From assembly GCA_964404215.1 (NCBI GenBank), contig CAYOJF010000003.1, positions 25,682 to 89,681 of the forward strand: a DNA stretch of 64,000 nucleotides, given 5' to 3'. This DNA comes from Aureispira sp964404215. GTDB taxonomy: Bacteria; Bacteroidota; Bacteroidia; Chitinophagales; Saprospiraceae. Both the position numbers and the translations under genes were made by a program. Positions 47,253 through 54,085 of the stretch are shown in pieces (position 1 is the first letter of the stretch; every line of letters starts with the position of its first letter). The notes under the pieces were generated by a model. That model worked only from the letters and a program-made list of their open reading frames with translations, had not been told where the DNA came from and did not search any database.

Positions 47253-48206
47253 TTGAAAAACATACTATACTTTCTACTAGGAGCAGCTACTATTGTGTCT
47301 GTTCTTATGCTTACGGCATATAATAGCCCTACCACTCCTAGCAAAATCGGAGCGAAATCAGTTGCTGCCAATGGCATTGTATTAGACTCTGTCTATCCAC
47401 CACAACAAGTTCGAGCTCCTAAAATCCCAAAAGAAGTTACTTTTGCGGGGGAAGCACTACCTAATAATTTTGATGCCCTAGAACGGTTCGATAGAGAATT
47501 GTTAAGTGTTTGTTTTAGACACTCCAATACCTTTTTGCTTATCAAAAGAGCAAATCGTTATTTTCCTATAATCGAACCTATCCTAAAGGAAGAAGGGCTT
47601 CCTGATGACTTCAAATACCTAGCAGTCGCAGAAAGTAGCCTATCTAATGCAGTCTCTCCAGCTGGAGCTAGAGGTTTTTGGCAGTTTATGAAAGCGACTG
47701 CTATAGAACGAAAACTGGAAGTAAACAAAGAAGTAGATGAACGTTATCATCTAGAAAAAGCAACTAGAGCAGCTTGCAAATACCTAAAAGATGCTCGAAA
47801 AGACTTCGATACATGGCTCTTAGCCGCAGCTTCTTACAATGTGGGAAAAGGTAAGTTACGCTCTCGAATGAAACAACAAGGAGGAAGCAAATATTTTGAC
47901 TTGTATCTCAATCAAGAAACCTCTAGATACATCCTGCGAATCATGGCAATCAAAGAAGTACTCAAAGATCCTAAACGTCATGGATTTCACCTAGATGAAG
48001 ATGACCTCTATGAGCCTATTCCAGCATACAAGGAAATCAAAATTAATGGTCCTATTGCTGATTTAGCTGCTTTTGCAAAAAAACATAATACAACCTATCG
48101 CTTACTAAAAATTTACAACCCTTGGTTACGAAGTACTACCTTGACCAATAAGTACAAAAAAACCTATCTTATTCGTGTGCCAAGTACTACATCTACTACA
48201 GAATAA
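47253..48206 (+). CDS. Lytic transglycosylase, SLT domain
   Basis: 317 aa with a TTG start at 47253 (KNILYFLLGAATIVSVLML follows, a signal anchor or signal peptide); no ATG is better placed. The SLT goose-type lysozyme domain (about residues 105-240) has the catalytic Glu in LAVAESS, then GARGFWQFM and AAASYNVGKGKL. The last 60 residues resemble a LysM-like repeat (FAKKHNTTYRLLKIYNPWL). It cleaves peptidoglycan glycan strands with formation of 1,6-anhydro ends. Confidence 0.88.
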   Translation: MKNILYFLLGAATIVSVLMLTAYNSPTTPSKIGAKSVAANGIVLDSVYPPQQVRAPKIPKEVTFAGEALPNNFDALERFDRELLSVCFRHSNTFLLIKRANRYFPIIEPILKEEGLPDDFKYLAVAESSLSNAVSPAGARGFWQFMKATAIERKLEVNKEVDERYHLEKATRAACKYLKDARKDFDTWLLAAASYNVGKGKLRSRMKQQGGSKYFDLYLNQETSRYILRIMAIKEVLKDPKRHGFHLDEDDLYEPIPAYKEIKINGPIADLAAFAKKHNTTYRLLKIYNPWLRSTTLTNKYKKTYLIRVPSTTSTTE

Positions 48207-48227
48207 GTAGTTGGTTGATCCCAATAG

Positions 48228-48267
48228 AAAATGCCCTTTAAGCTTTTGGCTTAAAGGGCATTTTTTT
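48228..48267. terminator. Bidirectional terminator
   Basis: aaatgccctttaagc and gcttaaagggcattt form a perfect 15-bp stem, T run on the plus side. It separates the transglycosylase and oxyR genes. Confidence 0.9.
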
Positions 48268-48301
48268 ATCAATATCCATACAAGAAGCTTGTTTAGAAAC
48301 A

Positions 48302-49228
48302 CTAGGTCCATTGTACTACTTTATGTTTGTCAATACTCCTCATGTGATTGGGGACAGTACGGATGATTTCCTTCGCCAAAATGTCTAGCAACTTTGTTTT
48401 TGCAAAATTACGAACATAAACTAAACTAACTTCGCGAACAGGTGTCGGGTTGATAATACTACGGGTATTAGTGGTAGTACTTGGTATTGCTAACTCTGGC
48501 AATAAAGTAAATCCACCTTCTCTATCAACCAATCGTTGCAAAGATTCTAGAGAACCACTCTCAAACTGAAATGGCAAATTAGCTTGTTCTTTTTCATCAG
48601 CACACAAATTTATGGTCTGACTCCGAAAACAGTTCCCCTCGCTCAATGTCCAAAGGTGCTGACTAGATAATTCCTCATTATCAACCACTTTTTTTTTCGC
48701 ATACCTATTTTCAGGGTGTACATAGAGCTTAATTTCTTCATAATACAATGGGAGTTCTTTTATACCCGACTCTTGAATAGGAGTAGTAACAATCCCGACA
48801 TCTAATACATCATTCTTAAGAGCTTGAATAATCTCCTTCGATTGCAACTCTTGCACCTCCAATTTCACCTTGGGGTTCTGGCGAACAAAATCACCAACAA
48901 AAAGAGGTAATAGATAAGTCGAAATAGTAGGAATAATACCTACTCTTAGATGTCCTGCAACTACATTCTGGAAATCATCAATAATCTGATGCAAGGCCTG
49001 TACCTCTCTTAATACATTTCGAGCCTGCAAGATTAACTCTTTGCCAACATCAGTTGGCAATACAGGCTGTTTACTTCGGTCAAAAATGATTACTCCCAGA
49101 TCTTCTTCTGCTTTTTTGATTTGCATGCTCAAAGTAGGCTGTGTTACATAACACTCCTTAGCAGCAAGCCCAAAGTGTCGCAGGGTATCCACCGCTACAA
49201 TATATTCTAATTGTGTAATTGTTGGCAT
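48302..49228 (-). CDS. oxyR: LysR-type hydrogen peroxide sensor OxyR
   Basis: 308 aa. N-terminal winged helix (TITQLEYIVAVDTLRHFGLA ... TQPTLSMQIKKAEEDLG). In the regulatory domain, EGNCFRSQTINLC holds two cysteines near positions 200 and 209. This is the same spacing as the peroxide-sensing pair C199/C208 of E. coli OxyR. It should activate catalase, peroxiredoxin and iron-storage genes on peroxide stress. No target gene is adjacent. Confidence 0.88.
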   Translation of the reverse strand: MPTITQLEYIVAVDTLRHFGLAAKECYVTQPTLSMQIKKAEEDLGVIIFDRSKQPVLPTDVGKELILQARNVLREVQALHQIIDDFQNVVAGHLRVGIIPTISTYLLPLFVGDFVRQNPKVKLEVQELQSKEIIQALKNDVLDVGIVTTPIQESGIKELPLYYEEIKLYVHPENRYAKKKVVDNEELSSQHLWTLSEGNCFRSQTINLCADEKEQANLPFQFESGSLESLQRLVDREGGFTLLPELAIPSTTTNTRSIINPTPVREVSLVYVRNFAKTKLLDILAKEIIRTVPNHMRSIDKHKVVQWT

Positions 49229-49309
49229 TTGTCAAAGTAAGAAGTAAGGTAAAAATATTATAAATGAATTCTAAAACTAAATAATGTCTATTTTTCAACT
49301 CTCCAACAC

Positions 49310-49330
49310 CTCTATTTATAATAACCTCTA
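49310..49330 (-). repeat. Solo terminal repeat of element family 1
   Basis: Read on the minus strand, these 21 bases match the left end of the element at 12803 at 20 of 21 positions (TAGAGGTTATTATAAATAG). I find no partner end nearby, so it is a remnant or a chance survivor. Confidence 0.45.
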
Positions 49331-49408
49331 CTGTTGTTGAAATATTTCTTTTTTTCCTTTATCTAATTGCAATTGTTTAATATCAATAGATTAACTTTAT
49401 CAAAAAGT

Positions 49409-49416
49409 TAAATTTG
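49409..49416 (+). promoter_or_regulatory. Candidate -7 box TAAATTTG
   Basis: Exact TAnnTTTG match, 65 bases before ATG 49481. The -33 element is weak. Confidence 0.4.
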
Positions 49417-49480
49417 ACATCGACCTGTTCCAACAGGCATAGATCTATTATGTTTAATTTATATTGTCATTATTTCATAT

Positions 49481-50269
49481 ATGGATAAATTAGCCCGCCA
49501 TCTAACATTCTTACAAGCTGTTTTCCCTGAGAATGCAACTACAATAGAACAGTTGTTTGTAGAACAAAAACGCTCGCTCAAAAAAACATTGTTTGCTATA
49601 AGCAAACCACAACTTGAGGTAGCAGAAATCGTAGAGAAACTCTACGACAACCTCAGTCCTCAAAAACCACTTGCCATACAATGGTTACATTGTTTTTGCC
49701 CTAATAGCTCCTATACTACTATCGTAAAAAGAGCGAAAAAGGGCATTCCGACAAAACTTGACACCGACAGCTTAAAAAAACTAGCCCTCTTTGCACGAGT
49801 TCCTTCTACGAACCAACTAAATGAAATATTGACTTGGGCTCAAAAAACTACTGATACGGATGCTTCGGCCTATTTATTAGAAAAACTAGCTCCATTTGGA
49901 CGACAACTAGCTCCATTTTGGGCTACTATAGACCAATTCGCACAGTATAGAGACCTAGCTGTAACAAAGGCAGCCATCGGTCTATTAGCTCATATACCTA
50001 GTGGTGTCCAAAAATCTATTATGACTTTAGGCCTACACTGCCAACGAAAAGAAACACAATTAGCGGCACTAATGGCTCTGCAACAAGCTCATAATTTACC
50101 TCCCAATTTACTGATTCAATTAGTGCAACCAATTGTAGAAAATTATCGCCATTTATTGGCAACAGAGGGAGCTATCAATCGGCTTTGGCAAGAATATCGA
50201 ATCATTCGATCTATTTATCAAAACAATGGTGTCCCAATCACTCTACCCAAAATAGATTTGAGTAAATAA
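49481..50269 (+). CDS. Hypothetical protein with helical repeats
   Basis: 262 aa, no signal peptide. All-helical by eye, with HEAT-like paired segments (DLAVTKAAIGLLAHIPSGVQ, ETQLAALMALQQAHNLPPNL). No family recognised. Standalone gene with its own candidate promoter at 49409. Confidence 0.6.
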   Translation: MDKLARHLTFLQAVFPENATTIEQLFVEQKRSLKKTLFAISKPQLEVAEIVEKLYDNLSPQKPLAIQWLHCFCPNSSYTTIVKRAKKGIPTKLDTDSLKKLALFARVPSTNQLNEILTWAQKTTDTDASAYLLEKLAPFGRQLAPFWATIDQFAQYRDLAVTKAAIGLLAHIPSGVQKSIMTLGLHCQRKETQLAALMALQQAHNLPPNLLIQLVQPIVENYRHLLATEGAINRLWQEYRIIRSIYQNNGVPITLPKIDLSK

Positions 50270-50324
50270 GGATGGAGGAAACTGAAAATATATTTAATAC
50301 GTTATAATTCTAGGAGCATATCTG

Positions 50325-50345
50325 AATTTATCTTGATTCGTAATA
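50325..50345 (+). repeat. Dispersed 21-base repeat
   Basis: Identical to 3947-3967 (ends gattcgtaata). It lies in the 180-base gap before the three small coiled-coil genes. It may be the truncated end of a larger element. Confidence 0.55.
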
Positions 50346-50449
50346 GGAGACTCAATTAACAAAAAAATAGTCCTCACATTATCAAAAGACATAATTTTAG
50401 ACATCTTCTTAGCAGTTATTGTTTATTTTACAAAAAAAACAAGAAAATT

Positions 50450-50779
50450 ATGGGTATGTGGGTGGCATTAATGGTAATATCTGCCTTTTATTACTGGTCG
50501 AAAGTAGAACGAGAGAAACTAAAACATGGTTATACTAAAGGAGGAAAACATAGTAAAGACTTGAGCAAAAAAGTCGCCTATCTATTGGAAGAAAATGAAG
50601 ATCTTAAAGAAGAAATAGAGCAAATCAAATATGCTTTAGGACTAGATCCAAAGGACTCCATTTCGATTGATTTGAGTAAATCGAGAAAAAAGAAAGAGAA
50701 AAAAACACCTCTAGATGGACTGACCCCTTACGAAAGAGAACAGCTCCGATTAGATAATCAGAATAAACCTAAATATTAA
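50450..50779 (+). CDS. Small membrane-anchored coiled-coil protein, paralogue 1 of 3
   Basis: 109 aa. A short N-terminal membrane segment (WVALMVISAFYYW), a basic linker, a coiled coil (DLSKKVAYLLEENEDLKEEI) and a C-terminal LTPYEREQLRLDNQNKPKY. The same layout and the same C-terminal motif occur in the two next genes. The build recalls PspB (a small inner-membrane helix plus coiled coil) but the C-terminal motif is not part of PspB as I know it. Spacing to the next gene is 5 bases. Confidence 0.68.
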   Translation: MGMWVALMVISAFYYWSKVEREKLKHGYTKGGKHSKDLSKKVAYLLEENEDLKEEIEQIKYALGLDPKDSISIDLSKSRKKKEKKTPLDGLTPYEREQLRLDNQNKPKY

Positions 50780-50784
50780 TCTCC

Positions 50785-51084
50785 ATGCAAGATATCATTG
50801 CCATTATCATGATTTTTTCGATCCCTTTAGTTGCCATCATTGGTGGTCTAATGGTAAAATCTCAACGAAATAAATTAGAATTTTCTGACAGGTCGGGAGA
50901 CAACAAGGCACTCAAAAAACAAATCGGGAACCTAATGGCAGAAAATGAAGCCATCAAAGATAGACTTGAAAACTTGGAATACTTGCTGCTCAAAGAGCAA
51001 GACCCGAAGACTAGAATTGAGCTAACAGAATACGAAAAAGAGCAAATCAAACTAGACAACAAAGATAACCCGTTCAAATATTAA
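50785..51084 (+). CDS. Small membrane-anchored coiled-coil protein, paralogue 2 of 3
   Basis: 99 aa. Membrane helix IIAIIMIFSIPLVAIIGGLMV, then KKQIGNLMAENEAIKDRLEN (coiled coil) and LTEYEKEQIKLDNKDNPFKY at the C-terminus. Closest to paralogue 3, sharing the NL.AENEA.KDR.EN.EYLLLKE block. Translated in an operon with its neighbours (gaps 5 and 6 bases). Confidence 0.7.
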   Translation: MQDIIAIIMIFSIPLVAIIGGLMVKSQRNKLEFSDRSGDNKALKKQIGNLMAENEAIKDRLENLEYLLLKEQDPKTRIELTEYEKEQIKLDNKDNPFKY

Positions 51085-51090
51085 AATACA

Positions 51091-51399
51091 ATGGAAGCAT
51101 TTATTCTTACTATAATTGTTGTGGCATCCGTCTTATCTATCAGCATGATAGCACTCATTGGATCTTATATATTGAAGTGGCAAAAAATGAAACTTGAGCA
51201 TAATAATATTCCACTACAAGCCAAAACACTCCAAAAACAGATGGGGAACCTCCTAGCAGAAAATGAAGCTCTAAAAGATCGAATAGAAAATATCGAATAC
51301 CTTTTACTCAAAGAAACGGAGCAAAAGCCTAAGATAAAACTATCTGAATATGAAAAAGAACAAATTCGATTGGACAAAAAAAATGATTGGAATTATTAG
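51091..51399 (+). CDS. Small membrane-anchored coiled-coil protein, paralogue 3 of 3
   Basis: 102 aa. Membrane helix FILTIIVVASVLSISMIALI, coiled coil LQKQMGNLLAENEALKDRIE and C-terminal LSEYEKEQIRLDKKNDWNY. It is a diverged tandem duplicate of the gene before it. Likely topology: helix in the inner membrane, coiled coil in the cytosol. Function unknown. Confidence 0.7.
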   Translation: MEAFILTIIVVASVLSISMIALIGSYILKWQKMKLEHNNIPLQAKTLQKQMGNLLAENEALKDRIENIEYLLLKETEQKPKIKLSEYEKEQIRLDKKNDWNY

Positions 51400-51518
51400 A
51401 CATTATCACGGCTGGTTTGGAGACTTAAAGAAAATGTAAAACCCAATTTGCTTTTATCCTACCTTTTGTATATATTGCATATGTTGTTGCAATACGTAAC
51501 TTTACAAATATCAAAATT

Positions 51519-52541
51519 ATGTCTTTCAAAATGCCTCTAAAAGAGGGGAAAAGAGGAGTACTCAAAAGTAGTGCTTATGTTAAAATGCTCTCTCTTCTGC
51601 TCAAAAAGAAATATAACGATGGAATGAGTGTTCCATTTCTGATTGTTCTGAATCAGAAGTACGCCAATCTTGATGAGAAAAAAAGTGAAAAACTACCTTT
51701 ATTCCTAGTTGGAGAAAGAGATAGCTCTTGGAAAGATTTTCACAAAAAACCAGCCGGAGAAAGCACACAAAAAGAGTTCTGTATAGCAGGCACTTGTGCC
51801 CGTCAAGGAGATCAGCTCTTGCTCTCTATTGATGGTAGTAAAGGACTTCGCAAGTTACCTCCTAAAACCAAACAATATATCAATGCGATCTTGGCAAAGA
51901 TCGACAAAAAACTCACCATTGCTGTAGGGGCTGGATCGGGAGATGTTGCTTCTGCTGCAGGGGCTGGAGCTGCTGAAAAAGCATTGACACCTCAACAACA
52001 ACAGAAAAAAGATGAAGGTCAAAAAGAAGCTCAAGCATTGAGCGATGCTATTGGTAACCTAGCAAAGTTGATGAATAGTTCTTTACGTAGTGTCACCAAA
52101 AATGTAAAAAAAGGCGTTACTTCTGGTCAAGATATCAAAGCATTACAAGAGGTAAATGATACTTTTGAAAATGTTTGTAAAGCCTACAATAGTGCTATGG
52201 CTGGTGTTCGTCAGAAATTCAAACCAACTTATACTGAGTTGGAAAAGAAACGCAAGGAACTGTTCAAACTATCTGCTGTTGCCAAAGCTCGTAAAAAGAA
52301 TTTAGCTCAGCGATTAGCTGATAGCTACTATCAAGATAAGCTGAATAGAGACGCTAGAAAGGCCGAAATCAAAAAATTCAATCAGATTCTGAAAGATACC
52401 ATTCAATACAATAAAACTTCTAGTCCTTATAAAGTTGATCAAAAACTATTGTTTAGAACACTTTCTTTTATGGTCAAAAAAGTAGGGCTTCGTCAGTATC
52501 GTCCTGATTTGACAGACAAAGTACTCGCTCAAGTAGCATAA
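51519..52541 (+). CDS. Hypothetical coiled-coil protein
   Basis: 340 aa, cytosolic. The first 130 residues look globular (SVPFLIVLNQKYANLDEKK, KEFCIAGTCARQGDQLLLS). A low-complexity Ala/Gly/Gln linker spans about residues 143-170. A long basic coiled coil follows to the end. I do not recognise it. An inverted repeat ATTGCA/TGCAAT lies 26-45 bases upstream of the start and might bind a regulator. Confidence 0.6.
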   Translation: MSFKMPLKEGKRGVLKSSAYVKMLSLLLKKKYNDGMSVPFLIVLNQKYANLDEKKSEKLPLFLVGERDSSWKDFHKKPAGESTQKEFCIAGTCARQGDQLLLSIDGSKGLRKLPPKTKQYINAILAKIDKKLTIAVGAGSGDVASAAGAGAAEKALTPQQQQKKDEGQKEAQALSDAIGNLAKLMNSSLRSVTKNVKKGVTSGQDIKALQEVNDTFENVCKAYNSAMAGVRQKFKPTYTELEKKRKELFKLSAVAKARKKNLAQRLADSYYQDKLNRDARKAEIKKFNQILKDTIQYNKTSSPYKVDQKLLFRTLSFMVKKVGLRQYRPDLTDKVLAQVA

Positions 52542-52586
52542 AATTAAGTGTACTCGCTACACTTTTACAGATAATATTCAGATCAA

Positions 52587-52636
52587 AAGACCTGTTAGAA
52601 AATATTCTTTATGATGATTCTAGCGGGTCTTTTATT
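52587..52636 (+). terminator. Terminator of the coiled-coil gene
   Basis: aagacctgttagaa and ttctagcgggtctt pair at 12 of 14 positions, followed by ttattttaa. It touches the left end of the next inverted-repeat element. Confidence 0.7.
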
Positions 52637-52799
52637 TTAAGTAATCACGCAAATGTTTCCGCAGTAAAAAAAGTTTATTTTTGGTATTTTTTTCGTTGAT
52701 AAGCCTCGCTTTAGCCCGCTAAAGCTACGTTTTTCGCCTCTAAACTACTCAAAAGTATTCCTTTTTTCATTCTACGTTTTCTTTTGCTTGATTACTTAA
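52637..52799. mobile_element. MITE-like inverted-repeat element
   Basis: Ends TTAAGTAATCACGCAAA (52637-52653) and the complement of TTAAGTAATCAAGCAAA (52783-52799), 16 of 17. A perfect stem GCTTTAGC-cc-GCTAAAGC sits near the middle (52708-52725). 163 bp, no reading frame. Same plan as the element at 21759-21916 (ends of about 17 bases and one short central hairpin) but unrelated in sequence. Confidence 0.68.
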
Positions 52800-52839
52800 G
52801 AGTCTATTCCAATTTATTTACACTACAAACCTTATTACC

Positions 52840-53763
52840 ATGTATAAACAGGTTATTCTATTTTTGTTCTGTCTCCTATTGGCAGCTAGTCTACTCAGCT
52901 GTGACAATACCACTCCTGCAACAGAGGATACAACCAATACCTCTACTTCTGATACCATAAAAGAAACCCCACCTCCAGCAACAACACCAGCTACCGATAG
53001 AGGGAATTTCTTTTCAGCAGAAGAACAAACCACTCTTCGCAAACGAATTGATCAATCTCTAATCAATAAATTATCAGATGCTATCTATAGCTTGAATGAT
53101 GCCCTTACGGACCAACAAATGGAAGCCGCATTTCTTCAATCAACAACAACATTGACAGAAATAGAAGAAGCTATTTTTAAGCTCAATATTGATGGAAGCG
53201 AAATGGCTAATGAATGGAATTTCTTAGATAGTGTTACTACTGTTTATTATGCTAGTTGTGTAGCAGAATGTACCGAATTTAGATTTGAATATAATATAAA
53301 ACAACTACAAGAGTTAGCAACAAATACTACTGGTAATGCAGATGACTCTTTTTTTGCTCTAGCACTCATGGCTGAAGGTGAGATAGGAGGACGAGAAGGT
53401 GCTTGGTATAATTTTTTTGCACGAACCTGGGACTATGGAGGTGGAAGTCTTCTTGGGGATAGCTTATGTTATCAATTCCTAAATCAATCCTGGAAACACC
53501 TACAAACCTCTAACTTATTTAAGCCCTCTGTTGAAATGATTCGAAAAGCCTGTATTCGTGATATGGGACACCCTATTTATATGTCAGAATCTACCGCTAT
53601 ACTAAAAGAGATCAATCAAATACTGACCGCTGATATACTGGCGGCAGCAGAGATCGCACAAATTCAGAAAATTAAGACCGCTATCACAGCAGGCAAAATA
53701 GAAAAGACTATCATTCAGTTTGGGTGCAAGGATCCTAACAAAAACTGTGACTGGGGAGGCTAA
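52840..53763 (+). CDS. Lipoprotein of unknown function
   Basis: 307 aa. Lipoprotein leader (QVILFLFCLLLAASLLSC), then a Thr/Pro-rich linker of about 40 residues. A helical domain follows with conserved-looking EWNFLDSVTTVYYASCVAEC and AEGEIGGREGAWYNFFARTW. The C-terminus has CKDPNKNCDW. The four cysteines of the mature domain may form disulfides. No family recognised. Confidence 0.68.
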   Translation: MYKQVILFLFCLLLAASLLSCDNTTPATEDTTNTSTSDTIKETPPPATTPATDRGNFFSAEEQTTLRKRIDQSLINKLSDAIYSLNDALTDQQMEAAFLQSTTTLTEIEEAIFKLNIDGSEMANEWNFLDSVTTVYYASCVAECTEFRFEYNIKQLQELATNTTGNADDSFFALALMAEGEIGGREGAWYNFFARTWDYGGGSLLGDSLCYQFLNQSWKHLQTSNLFKPSVEMIRKACIRDMGHPIYMSESTAILKEINQILTADILAAAEIAQIQKIKTAITAGKIEKTIIQFGCKDPNKNCDWGG

Positions 53764-53796
53764 AAGTCACTTTTTAGTTCTATTTGTTATTACCCG

Positions 53797-53838
53797 AGAA
53801 GCGGGCTACTGTATTGATCCAGTAGCCCGCTTCTTTGC
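53797..53838 (+). terminator. Terminator of the lipoprotein gene
   Basis: agaagcgggctactg and cagtagcccgcttct form a perfect 15-bp stem with an 8-base loop, then a short T run. Confidence 0.88.
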
Positions 53839-54085
53839 TCTACGGTCTTACTCCAAAAAGATGTGAGTTACCTAAAAAAGCCCCTACAACCCTCTTTATC
53901 AACAAAATAGATACAATTAAAAATATACATTGACTACAAATGAACATTTTGATGTACCATGTGAATGAGAATAAAAATACTTGAATTTGATAAAGGAATG
54001 CTTTTAGACCACTTTTGCAAAACAAATTACTGGAAGTGGATTCAAGTTCTATTTCTTCATTTTTAAAATCTCATACTATTCAATT

